Shown here piece after piece: positions 23,440 to 33,939 of a stretch of 64,000 nucleotides of DNA; the stretch's first letter is position 1; each line of letters starts with the position of its first letter. The notes under the pieces were generated by a model. It saw nothing but the letters and a program-made list of their open reading frames with translations. It was not told the DNA's origin and ran no database searches. The translations under genes and the position numbers were made by a program. Source of the stretch: Nemania diffusa (taxonomy: Eukaryota; Ascomycota; Sordariomycetes; Xylariales; Xylariaceae); assembly GCA_038501195.1 (NCBI GenBank), contig JBBPUQ010000002.1, positions 2,542,001 to 2,606,000 on the forward strand, given 5' to 3'.

Positions 23440-25754
23440 ATGATGTTTGAGCAGCTTCTCAAGGCCGCACGGAATTTAGGCGATGCGAACCTACTCACAG
23501 ACATCCCAGAGCCCTTGTTACAAGGTTGGTTAATGGATGAAAAGATACCTTCTTGTAGCCAAGTCTTTGCGTGCTAACGAGGCTTGTCATAGCTGTCCCA
23601 GATGAGTTGTCCATAGAGCATATTAGGAGTCTCGTTGCGGACATCCAAACCCAAGATGGATCGGTGAGCACGAAGCACATAGCACATTTGTGGACTCTCC
23701 CATCCGATCCATTCTTTCAGGATTTAGGTTGCATGGGCTGAGTCGTTTGCTGCATCTAGGACACTACCGCCATCCTATCGGCGGTTTATGCCGCGCTGAA
23801 GTCCAACAAACTTGGAATCCAACCTGACAGGGACCGCGAAGACAGGGTTGCACTCCAAGACATCGCGCTGCAGATCGGCCAGGTGATAGAGCCAATTTGC
23901 TCCGCCGCAGCCTTTGACGAAGGTGTGTATCTCTACACCCTTCCACTTTCCGGCATCACGAGCTTCGTAGACGTAGGTCACCGCATAGATACTAACCTCT
24001 TCACCAAGACGCTACCGACTATGCATCGCTATCACACAATGGCCTACTAGGTCTGCACATTCTTGCTTTACTCCTTGCCCTTGCACCGCGGGGCGAACTA
24101 GTCCTCCCCACTAAGACGCTCCTCTCCGTCATCGCATTTACCAATCGCGATGACCCCTGGACCTCGAGCTCTTGCGCTCAGTTCGCGCTATCTCTGCTGT
24201 CGGACCACTTCGCAAATCTCCCGCCGGTGCCAGTCGTGGAACCAGGACCTTCTCTGCCCCCGCGCTTTGTGCGGGGTTCAGGGGCGGAAAGAAACCCCAG
24301 CAAGCAGCCCCCTCGAGCGGAACAGGCGCGCTTCATCACCGAGGATGTCTTGACGGGCTTCCTACGCCCCCTATTCGCGAAGTCCCGTCCCACCACCGTG
24401 ACGGCGTCCGGGCGTCCCGCCGCCTTCCCCGAACCGCCTCCACGCTACGCTCAGGGCGACGGCTTCGGCGGCGGCGAGGACAGCATCGCCGCCGCGAAGC
24501 CGTGGAAGTATACGCGACGGTATGCTGTCACCGTATTTGAATGGACGGTGAAGAAGGCAGACGTAAGTAGTTTGCGCTGGTTTAAACCGTCTTTTGATTT
24601 CTCAAATCTGGAAATGACTAACATAGCCACGATGCTAGAGCGACCTCCTACAACAGCATTGGCACCTATTCACACCTATCCTTTTGACACTGCTCGATGA
24701 GCCGCAGCCAGCTTCCTTGAAGCTCCGCTCTCTTTCTATATTCAGAGACTTCTGGCGCCTGTGTCCCGAAGGCCTTCTCTCGCGCACCGGTCTCGCTGAT
24801 GTTTTCGAGCAGGCCGTGTTCCCTGCTGTGCTAAGCCTACCGAGCCTCACACCCGAGGCCGAGTCGCTTGCACTCCTAGGCGCCGCGTATCCAGCGTTAT
24901 TTGACATGGTGGGCTTTGAGGGCTCAGACTCGACTCTTTTCGGAAATGTAAATGAAGATGTCGGGAGTGAAGACACTAATGAACAAGTAGTAAGCGACAA
25001 GCATAAACTTCAGTCTAAGGGGTTTACCGAGGCGCAACGGAAGCTGCTCGACAAGATCGTCAGAGAGGGCGTTATGGTCGGGTATCATCATGCCAAAGAG
25101 CATATCCAACTTGTAGATTTCTTCTGTCAAACGCTGCGCCGTCTCGTGGACGGCATGGGTATATTATCAGTGAAGTACCTAAAGGTGTGTCTTCCCTTTC
25201 TATCTCACGCTTTCCTTAGAAAAAGAGTTTCCTTATCTACTCCTGTCCACATAAAAACCGAAGCAAACCCCCCTGTCCTGTCTATATGTACTGCATGTTT
25301 AGCTGCATTATGATGTGCCAACGCAGCAACCCCCGCTTTAGTGACACTCCTTGGTCAAATTCTTTTCGCTTGTAACTTATGATGAAATTAGGACATCATT
25401 CCCATGATTTCAGAGATCCTTGTCGATCCCTTCGGCACCAAACATCCCCCGACACTTCTCTCCGCCACGCTCCTCTTACAATCAGTATTGCAAACGTGCT
25501 GGCCTCGAGTTCCACATTACTGTAATGAGATTATTAAGATCGCGATGCTTGCCTGGTTAAACATCCAGGATGATGATTCTTTCCCGCCTAGTAAGACGAC
25601 AAAGGCCGAGCTCCAGCAGCAGTTGACCAGGACAGTCGAGATGCTGTCCGCGGTCACAGTAGCAGCGAAACTAGATATCTCTGATCGCGTGCGCCCACTC
25701 GTTGAGAAAGATCCACAGCTCCGCCCTCTTTTTATCAGCTGCGAACCAAAATGA
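23440..25754 (+). CDS. TTI2: TELO2-interacting protein 2 (Tti2), TTT complex
   Basis: Six exons, 23440-23524, 23593-23663, 23760-23922, 24009-24562, 24639-25184 and 25392-25754, give 593 aa. Tti2 works with Tel2 and Tti1 as an HSP90-linked chaperone that stabilises PIKK kinases (TOR, ATM, ATR). The protein is helical and HEAT-like. The best family evidence is the C-terminal region: VREGVMVGYHHAKEH, VDFFCQTLRRLVDGMGI, VKYLK joined across the last intron to DIIPMISEILVDPFGT. A GC-rich Pro/Arg/Ala segment at about residues 185-285 is probably a disordered insert. The last intron (25185-25391, 207 bp) is long for this window. It converges with FIG4; the stops are 104 bp apart. Confidence 0.8.
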
Positions 25755-25858
25755 GGTCGTCACTAACTCAGAGAGAGAAAACAAGCCCTGGCTTCGGCCT
25801 AAGGCGACTTGAGGATATCCTCAAATTCATCGCTCAACGGCGTAGCAGCGGACGATAC

Positions 25859-28800
25859 CTAATCGACCGGCTGCTGTTTGAAGAGGGATTTACCACGAAG
25901 CCACTTCTTATATGCCTTATACCGTTTCTTAGGTAGATCCTCTTCGGTGACGGTTAGCGGATTGTCGCCGACGCGTAGCAGCTCATAATACGCAGTAATA
26001 TCCTCCTCCGTGCCATTCGGTGCAAGGCCGTCCGTCTGCCAGCTGCCGTTTAGGTATTCTTGGTACTCCGACGAGTCGATGTCTGTTGGGGCCTCATTCG
26101 AAACTACAAGCGGGAGACTTTGCGGGTGGCTGACATATCGCGTGTAGTCCTCTGCTTCTTGCGCGCTCACGGAAGGATTCAGGGATTCGTTGACCACCTT
26201 TGTGAAAGTCCACTGGGCGGCCTTTGATTTCTCTTGTGGGGTCTGCTTGGCCTTGGTGCCGTTGATAGATGTCTCGAATGTTTCTTTCATGATGCTGTGG
26301 GGAACGGTCGGCGCCTTGTCGGCGGGAATCGGCTGTAGCCAGCGTTGTATAGAAATCCCTTTCGCGCTAACCTTTTCTGCCGCCTGATCAGTGTTGACAG
26401 AGGAGGCATCATTATCTGTAGATTTGATAGCATCATGAGGGTCGACAATGGTAACACCCTTCTTGCCCACGGGCTTTTTCTTCTCATGGGTCTCCTGATC
26501 GCCCTCCGTGCGGACTCGGAAAGGGCTTAGGTCGTATTTACCCTCTTGTGTCGATCTCAAAGGTATGTACTTGATAGTGGAATTCATCTTGTACGAAAAC
26601 ATCTTTGGGAACGATGACAACGTAGCCGGGCGATAATACTCAAGCCAATAATCATCAAAGAATGGAACTGGCTTATCGCGGAGATCCCCCCTCAACGGTA
26701 CGGAGACTGGTGAGGTTGCCTTTTCGAGGAACGCCGGGTTGAACCAACGAATATAATCGTGATGATGCTTCTCAGACCACAATCTAGGATCTTCATGATG
26801 CAAGTAATAATCTGTAGAAAGATCCCACAACATCGGCTGTCCTTGAGTGAAGATGTAGTTGCCTAGAAAAAGATTGTATGCCTCCTGTCTTTGGCTATCG
26901 AGGAACGAGTTATTGTAGTAACGTTTAAAGCTCTCGATCATATCACGTGAATGACTCGTCCATTGGTTAATCTTGCGGTACGTCTCCATGGTATTTACCA
27001 GTTGAGAGCCGCCGTACTGTACCGCGATTGTGTCGCCATGATCGTGATACATGTGGGTAAACAGGTTAACCGCATCAGTATCGTATTCAATAGATGTATC
27101 GTCAAGGATCCCAAGAGCGTGTAGCTGATGTCCGAGCGCTCGCTTGCCAATAACGAACTGGGCCGCATTGGTGCGGTCTAGGCAATCGATGCAGTTAGTC
27201 CTAGCTACTCCGTTTTGAACTCTTCCTAGTGTTATATCTCCATCGCCATTCTGGAAGAAACCGGTCGTCGTAACAACAGATTCGGCAATGCTTTCGAGAG
27301 TTCCTATTACATCCTGATCTCGGCTTTTAGCAGCTCTACTCATATCCCAAGCTTTGTGAATTATCTTGTGCTCCTCGGGGAGAAACTGGTTAAGATAGTT
27401 GATGGCATTGGTGTATTCGACAAGCAACTTGGACTCTCTTGGTGTTCTCTCCCTAGCCTTGACCAAGTTTAGGACATAGATAGGAGAGCCGTATCGTTCG
27501 AACAAATTATTGAAATGCAACGCCGCAGCCGTATAGAACGGGTCGACAAGGTTGAGCTCAATTGGTGGCTTGGGGGTCACACCCATGTTGTCTTGTGTCC
27601 AGTAAAGTGGAATACTACCTCTATGCTGCACATAGGAAGTGAACTGAGGATTTGCAAAAAGCCTAGGGGTAGGTGAGTGGAAGGAGGTAGTTAGTGATTC
27701 TGAGACTATCTGCTCTGTCTCGACGTCGTTCGCGACATAACCCAGATCGTTGGCACCACGCTTTAAAAAACGAGCACCGGCAAAAAACCGTGAGCGGCGG
27801 GCAATAATGGTGATGTGCGCGGTTCTCCCGTACACGGATATCGCAGCTTGGTCTATGTATCCGTGGATAATCGAACGACACCAATCAAATGGGTTAGAGA
27901 GAGATGTTGACGCGGGCTGCAACAGATGACTGTTCCAAACAAACATGTTATTATAATCATGGTACGTAGTACTCGGTGACTCCCCCGCCAAGGCCGCGCG
28001 CTCTCTACTGATATTGTGTTGCAAAGTTCTTGTGATGTCATAAGAGTAGCTATAGTAAAAAGACGTGGTCAGGTCTAAGTGGTTGAGAATGCCAAGAAAG
28101 CGAGACTCTTCCGGATTCCGCATATCTGCCTTATATTTGGCGGGGGTCAAGGGGATTAGTTCGGTCCCATCTACCTGGTACACGTAGTGGCCGCCTACCA
28201 TAGCCACGGTGCTCTTCTTGGTAATCAGTAACATGTAATATGGCCCGGTAAACTTGATGAAGCCGAGAAGGCCCCATGTCGTGCACCGTTGCTTGATACC
28301 GCCGGTGGTTTTATTCCCGTGATCGATGGTATCGAGGAGAGAGTTCATCTCCTTCTGGCCATAGATGGTTTTATCTTCGGCGATCCTTAAGGTTGGATCA
28401 TCATGCGTATTACGCTCGATCTTTAAGATGCGGAAGCGTTTCTCTGTAACGTCGCCGCCCACGATATAGTAGCGGCTCGCCGTCTCATACAGGGTGAATT
28501 TGTGCATTTTGTAGAATAGAGGCATGGGCGTCCCCTCGTCGTCGTCGGGCGGCGTTATCTCTCGCTGCAACGTCTCCGGGCTATGGGTGCGGATGAAAGG
28601 CCTCGCCACCGACGGCTCTTCATCGTTGTCGTATTCGGCGGCATGCTTGGATGCGTTGACGTCTTGCAAGAGGGTTTCGCTACTAGCATTGTTCTGCAAG
28701 AGAGGGAAAGAGGGCTCGTTATTGTTGGCATCGTCATCTGGGGGTTGGACTCGCGTGGCGGATGTGTCGTCGGTTTCGACGTTGGCATCCGCATTCGATG

Positions 28801-28885
28801 GTTGACTTGCCGTCTGGGCAGTTTGGGATGGAGGCTGAGACTGGCCGTTGGCCTTGACGCCATTAGATTCGACTGCTTCTGCCAT
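25859..28885 (-). CDS. FIG4: Polyphosphoinositide phosphatase Fig4 (Sac domain)
   Basis: A single-exon gene of 1008 aa (yeast Fig4 is 879 aa). Fig4 is the PI(3,5)P2 5-phosphatase and scaffold partner of Fab1 and Vac14 on the vacuole/endosome membrane. An acidic, disordered N-terminus of about 120 aa precedes the Sac domain (about residues 125-640). The domain includes FIKFTGPYYMLLITKK, IGGHYVY-like VGGHYVYQVDGTELIPLT and the catalytic CX5R loop CIDCLDRTN at about residue 563, all intact. Downstream it continues with the Fig4-type region around SHSRDMIESFKRYYNNSF and LWSTDYYLHH-like text, then a basic C-terminal tail. The frame is free of introns and stops. Confidence 0.93.
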   Translation of the reverse strand: MAEAVESNGVKANGQSQPPSQTAQTASQPSNADANVETDDTSATRVQPPDDDANNNEPSFPLLQNNASSETLLQDVNASKHAAEYDNDEEPSVARPFIRTHSPETLQREITPPDDDEGTPMPLFYKMHKFTLYETASRYYIVGGDVTEKRFRILKIERNTHDDPTLRIAEDKTIYGQKEMNSLLDTIDHGNKTTGGIKQRCTTWGLLGFIKFTGPYYMLLITKKSTVAMVGGHYVYQVDGTELIPLTPAKYKADMRNPEESRFLGILNHLDLTTSFYYSYSYDITRTLQHNISRERAALAGESPSTTYHDYNNMFVWNSHLLQPASTSLSNPFDWCRSIIHGYIDQAAISVYGRTAHITIIARRSRFFAGARFLKRGANDLGYVANDVETEQIVSESLTTSFHSPTPRLFANPQFTSYVQHRGSIPLYWTQDNMGVTPKPPIELNLVDPFYTAAALHFNNLFERYGSPIYVLNLVKARERTPRESKLLVEYTNAINYLNQFLPEEHKIIHKAWDMSRAAKSRDQDVIGTLESIAESVVTTTGFFQNGDGDITLGRVQNGVARTNCIDCLDRTNAAQFVIGKRALGHQLHALGILDDTSIEYDTDAVNLFTHMYHDHGDTIAVQYGGSQLVNTMETYRKINQWTSHSRDMIESFKRYYNNSFLDSQRQEAYNLFLGNYIFTQGQPMLWDLSTDYYLHHEDPRLWSEKHHHDYIRWFNPAFLEKATSPVSVPLRGDLRDKPVPFFDDYWLEYYRPATLSSFPKMFSYKMNSTIKYIPLRSTQEGKYDLSPFRVRTEGDQETHEKKKPVGKKGVTIVDPHDAIKSTDNDASSVNTDQAAEKVSAKGISIQRWLQPIPADKAPTVPHSIMKETFETSINGTKAKQTPQEKSKAAQWTFTKVVNESLNPSVSAQEAEDYTRYVSHPQSLPLVVSNEAPTDIDSSEYQEYLNGSWQTDGLAPNGTEEDITAYYELLRVGDNPLTVTEEDLPKKRYKAYKKWLRGKSLFKQQPVD

Positions 28886-31655
28886 CTCGGTGTCCTCACA
28901 TAGCCGGCATATTCAGAGAGCAGTGTCACATTTCTCAGCTCAAGTAAAGTCTGTTACTCTGTAGGTGATGTATCGAAATGGAGGGTCGTAATAAAACGCC
29001 TCATTTATTAGCGATAGGAGTATCGTGATATCTACCTACAGCAAAGAAAGACCCGATCTTCTCTGGAATAGGTTTCGGTCGGGATATCGAAGGAGGTGAA
29101 GCTTAGAATCGGGGCTCCCCTACTTACTGCTGCTGCGTACAAAAGTACTGTACAGAGGTAGTAGTACCTTAGGTAGATTCCTAGAACCTATTATGTCATT
29201 GTACACGCCGCGGCCCCCTTATTATAGTGGATCCTGTCCCCTTTGCCAAGACCTGATTAAGCAACCCTACCCGGGAAGCAACCCCTTTTCCGAGATTTTA
29301 TAGTCTTGGTAGACAACATACCATGTGTACATTCGCGACACGCGTCCGCCTTCGGATATGTTCTGATGTGAACCGTTTCATCGAGACCATAGGAATTGAT
29401 CAAAAGCAATGTAACCATAGCTAACGGTACACTAATATTATCCCAGCTTGCCAATACGTTGTAGCTTGACCGATACTAAATCTAGTCCTTGCTGCGTCGT
29501 GGCGGCATCATAACGGCAAAATAGGTATAGCTGAAGTAAATATCTTCTAGGCACCATTATCATCGCCTTCCTCCTATCAGCATCCTAGTTATAATTAACT
29601 CTTTAATTCTTAACTTGACGACTGGTTGTACGGGTTTCCAGCGCGAATGCTACGTACTTTTAACCAGGGTGTCAACGGTCGCTCGTTCAACCTTCTTACA
29701 TTCGTTACACAATCCCGACTTTTGGGGATAGAAGGCTGAGGCGGGTAATTAGATGATCATGCCATCAAGCGTCAACCCAAACCTAGATTGATATGCAGGT
29801 ATTGGCCCGCTGGTTGGAGTTGATTCGTTAAATAAAGGTAACGTCAACGATACCGACGGTTCTGTATCCCGAAGCACAGACTTGCGTGTCTTTGTTCTTT
29901 AACGAGCGGATGATTGATGCGAACGTGACGCAGTTAGTTGCAACAACTTTAAAGCACCTACCACCGGTGTTCATGTAATCTTCAGCCTGTCAATATAACG
30001 ATGTATAAATCCAAAACATCCAAGAAGCGGCCAAATCCAATGGTCACATACCACATGCACGGTTCCGACCGGTATCCTTCCAGATGATTTCATAACAGCT
30101 CATTGTGTCCTGTTGTCAGGCGGCCTTGCATCACCGAGTCACACCCACGAGAATGACTAGTTAACTTAGTAGTAATAGACCCTCGATCTAGTTCTCATCC
30201 CACCTATCTCTGTTGCAACCATATACAGTTAACAAGGCGGCATCGGAGATGGGGGATAGGAACCGCGGAACCCACTTCTTACCATTGAAACCAATTACCG
30301 AAACAGTTCACTCCCAGATCAGTGACGTGTCCCGCGAGGAAACGTATAAATTCTCTTAGTGGTACCCGCAAGAGGCACTATAAGGCACCGTATGCTGTGT
30401 TATTCTTGCTTTCTCACTGTGCACTTCGCTTCGCAACTGGTTATGAAGATATCCTTGGAGGCTAGACCGATAACCTAACACCACTCTATGGCGTCTACTT
30501 GCCGAAGAGCCCGGTCTGGATTGCCGTAGCACGCATGGCTTACTATCTTGTATGTTAGGAATCTACTACCTAGACGGAGGCTTCTGATACCTAACGAAGA
30601 TATGCTAACTAGCTATTGATGAATACCGAATAAAGTAGACTCAAGCTTTGAAATTTTGAATGTGTAGGTGCAATCTCTGGATTGTGATGCTGGCTATATA
30701 GCTCGTTCTACACGTATCCATAAACCCCCTTTTAACACTGACTCATTACATTAATCCCATGGGTAGTCTGGTAGAGACACAGAGATCTGCTGTACTGGAA
30801 TACAAAAACGTAGAGAGGCATCGGGAGCCACCCTAGTTACCGTGATACCGGTCCGACGATTATACCCAGCGATTCGGGTCCGATTACAAGCGATAGGCTC
30901 GAGCTAACGGGACGGGAAGCCACATAGCCGGAACCGGTGAGATCTCGGCGTTGGGTGGCATGCTCTGAGTCGGCTGCAATACCTGATACCACTGCTAGGA
31001 ATGGTTTGCGAGCCCTATGCCATTGAATACATTTTAGCTAGGTAGGTTACTTGTAGGGTTCCTGCGCGCTTCACTTCTCGCCTCGAGCCGGCTGGCTTCT
31101 TGGTCAGTATCTCCGAAAGGGCCAGGGCTGAACGCCAATTGACAAGAATAGCCTGTGAATGCGAGGTTAACAAACGATGTCAGGTTGGACATGCGGAGGA
31201 GTATGAGCGTTACATCGTTTAGCGTCCCTGAGTACTCGGTCAAGGTGTGGTTGGGGTGCGTGCGACCAGCAACCCTCTGATAACTTGATGCCTACTATGT
31301 ATGTCGTGAAGTCGTGTTTATGAATTAGACATGGGTGTCAATCGCAGGAGTAACTTAAAATTTAGCTCAATGTGGGTCTGAGACAACGAGAGTGATAACA
31401 TCTTAGTGAGTATAAGAGTCAAGTATAAACATGCCCTCCTAAATGCTCCTATATCAACTGCAGCTTAGGTGGTCGCACATCTATAGACAATTTCATGTCT
31501 TTGCTGTCGACGGTTCAGGCCCTTAACTTGAGTATCTCTTCCAAAGTGCTACACGTAGTTTAAACCATGGTAAAGAAAGAGGTAATGGCAACCACAGCCT
31601 ATATCATATCACGATGAACGACTAAATAATTGGACAGGAAAACGAAGCGAGCCAC
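28886..31655. other. Gene-poor region
   Basis: Nearly 2.8 kb in which I can support no gene. The only notable open frame is on the minus strand at 31034-31285 (84 codons, no ATG at its start), without recognisable motifs. Base composition is near 45-50 percent GC, so it is not an AT-rich decayed transposon. Confidence 0.4.
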
Positions 31656-32154
31656 GTGCGGAAATCGAAGGAACAGCCCGCTCCCCAAGCACTCTCACAC
31701 TTATCACCACCTGCAACTCGTCATTCCGATCGCGAGCTTCCCTTGCAGCGATGTTGGATAAATCGTCAGGATGATCTCAAGGACAAGATAGAGAATTGCT
31801 TAACGCTGAAGTCAAACTTGCACGATGGAGCAATTGGGTACTGGAGGGCCCAAGGGTTGACGGACGAGCCCGTACGTTTCCTTTTCCATATTCAATAACC
31901 GTTAGCGGCAGGCATCTTAGTGCTTCTCTGAGAAGACGGAACGCATGTATATGCATCCATTTCCGAGGGGACAAAGTCGGCGATAGGAGGCTAATTGATG
32001 CATAGTACCAGGCAATTCATTCTGTGGTGAGAGGCTGTTGGAATCAAGACGAAACTACACGGGATGGTATATCCGGGTTAGTGATCAGCGATACAGGTGC
32101 CACCGCTGGTTCACGCTAGAGGAATTTCATAAGTCACAAGTGTCCGATCATGAG
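31656..32154 (+). pseudogene. Hidden two-exon coding-like segment, probably a broken gene
   Basis: Two open segments join in phase across an intron-like gap: about 31781-31871 (LLNAEVKLARWSNWVLEG, PRVDGRA) ends at a GTACGT donor, and 32006-32154 starts after a branch-point-like GCTAATTG and TAG acceptor and reads PGNSFCGERLLESRRNYTG and WFTLEEFHKSQVSDHE up to a GTAAGC donor. Upstream, 31656-31790 is open in another frame (starting RKSKEQPAPQALSH and including RQDDLKDKIEN), so a frameshift near 31785 would be needed. It converges with EMC4, whose stop is 55 bp downstream. I do not recognise the protein; it may be a real gene whose start I failed to find. Confidence 0.35.
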
Positions 32155-32209
32155 GTAAGCAACGACAGATATTAACAGTCTCCAACCAATGGAAGCCGAC
32201 GTGGGCCAA

Positions 32210-32892
32210 CTAGAAGGCTGAGACGGCGTGCTCTAATGGATCCCTCTGTGCCTCCCACGCAAGCCAATCTGATCGTGTTGTTCTATGTGTTGTTAGCATA
32301 TCCGAGTCCAAATGAACGCGCACATCAAGGATAGAACATACGGTAAAAGTCCCATCCCATTAACCTTCCATATTCCCACTCCTAACGCAACCAACTGCAT
32401 GACAATGTACGCCAGTTTAACTTGTAATATTTTCGCCTTGTTGGTGTCCGACTCGAAGCGCTCAAAGGCTTGATTTGTTCCAACCAGGCCCATGATGGGG
32501 TTCTTGAAAGCCATGTAGACCATCATGATGCTGAAGATTTGGAGAGAATTTCCCGACATGTACATCATAAAGAATGTCATGGGTAAGCTTTTGATTGGGG
32601 CGAGCGCCACTTCCCAGGCCTTCTTCAGTTTCAAGGTATCCATCTCTTCGGGGGTCGGCTGCTTTCGGGGTTGGACTTTGGACTCTTTGGACTCTTTGGC
32701 GGCTTGTTTCTGTAGTCACCATGGGTAAGCGAAGGCCATTAAATAGGCGTGTTATAGTCATACCTTAGATAACGCGCCCGACTGCGAATGATAGCCAAGA
32801 GGATCCGGTATGCTGCCGCTCTTGGACTTATATGTTGGCGGGAAGTTGAGGTCAGTGACCCACTGAGGAACGGTTGCCGTGTTGGTTGACAT
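32210..32892 (-). CDS. EMC4: ER membrane protein complex subunit 4 (EMC4)
   Basis: Exons 32764-32892, 32342-32709 and 32210-32282 (minus strand) give 189 aa, the family's usual length. EMC4 is part of the ER membrane insertase that inserts tail-anchored and polytopic proteins. The N-terminal soluble part (MSTNTATVPQWVTDLNFPP) is followed by a charged linker, then the membrane region with FFMMYMSGNSLQIFSIMM and VKLAYIVMQLVALGVGI. The last exon is only 73 bp and restores the conserved C-terminal LPTTRSDWLAWEAQRDPLE. The introns are 54 and 59 bp with good signals. Confidence 0.93.
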
Positions 32893-33939
32893 GACGCTCG
32901 CAAAACACGGAGATAAAATGAGTATAGTATTCAAATAGATGCGATCCTGGAAGAAAAATACGTGTAGATAATAAAAATGGTAGACAACTCTGACGAGACG
33001 GAACCAATGTATGGAAGGGCCAATCGAGGACTGACGTTGAAGGAGGATTCAAGATGCGACCCACAGTTATCCACGAAGCTCAGGAGTGGTACCTTAGGTA
33101 ATCTGCACCCCACTCATACTATTCCGTATCTGCCTACGCAGTACTTACCCACGTGCTATCTAATTGACCAGCAGCGGCAACCAACGACCGAGTCCACACT
33201 GCCTAGTATAGTCTAGTGATAGCCCATCTAAAGCTTCCGCCAGCTGGGTAAATGCCTAGCCAGGTTAGATAGATGTCCCGAACTGGGAGTAAAATCACCT
33301 GGGCAGTGTGCTACTAACTACAGCGGGGTTTCCCCCTATTACATTAGGTCCCTTAGGTACCTACCGGCTAGCCGCTAACTGTAGAAATGAATAAAGGGAA
33401 CACTCCAAGGATCTATCTGAGACTATATGGATGACTTTCAGAAACACATCTCTTTTTAACTTACCTTATCTAGGTACATTCGACAATTTCTAAATCGCCA
33501 ATTCGGCTGCCGAGTGCCTTGAATCCTCTAAATCAAGTGCTTGCTATGCTCACATATTTATTTAGCTACATCGCCTAATTAAGCCGATCCCAGCCACTCC
33601 TGCGAACCTCACACCGAGACGACGATTGCAACGACATCGAACGGCTCGAATCGACGAAAAAGGCTAAAGTTCAGCAATGGTGCGCATGTGACGGTGCTAG
33701 ACGAGCCCCCCCAGCTGCCACATTCCTGCTGTCATCCGCCCTCTGCCATCCGCCGTCCCCTACGATTGGGCCATCGCATGCGCCCAGGACATGCGACATC
33801 TTGCTATCCATCGTCTAGGTTCAGTCGGCGCTGCGAGCTAGTTTGTGCCATCGAGTCACCATAGTCGACGTCGGACCCCCCCATATACAGTCCCTCCGCT
33901 CCCCGCCGCCGCCGCCGCTGCCGATCTCCCTCTTTCAAC
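32893..33939. other. Divergent intergenic region
   Basis: Between EMC4 (minus) and the AP-1 beta gene (plus). Contains TTAGGTACCTAC-type motifs near 33350-33365 and a CCG-rich run at 33903-33922 just before the AP-1 start, probably within its leader. No gene is seen. Confidence 0.45.

Noticed and set aside
24172..24540. Arg/Ala-rich ORF overlapping TTI2 exon 4
   Set aside because: It is an alternative frame of a GC-rich exon whose true frame joins five other exons in phase.
31034..31285. 84-codon open frame on the minus strand
   Set aside because: It lacks an ATG at its start, has no known motifs and is within what chance allows over 2.8 kb.
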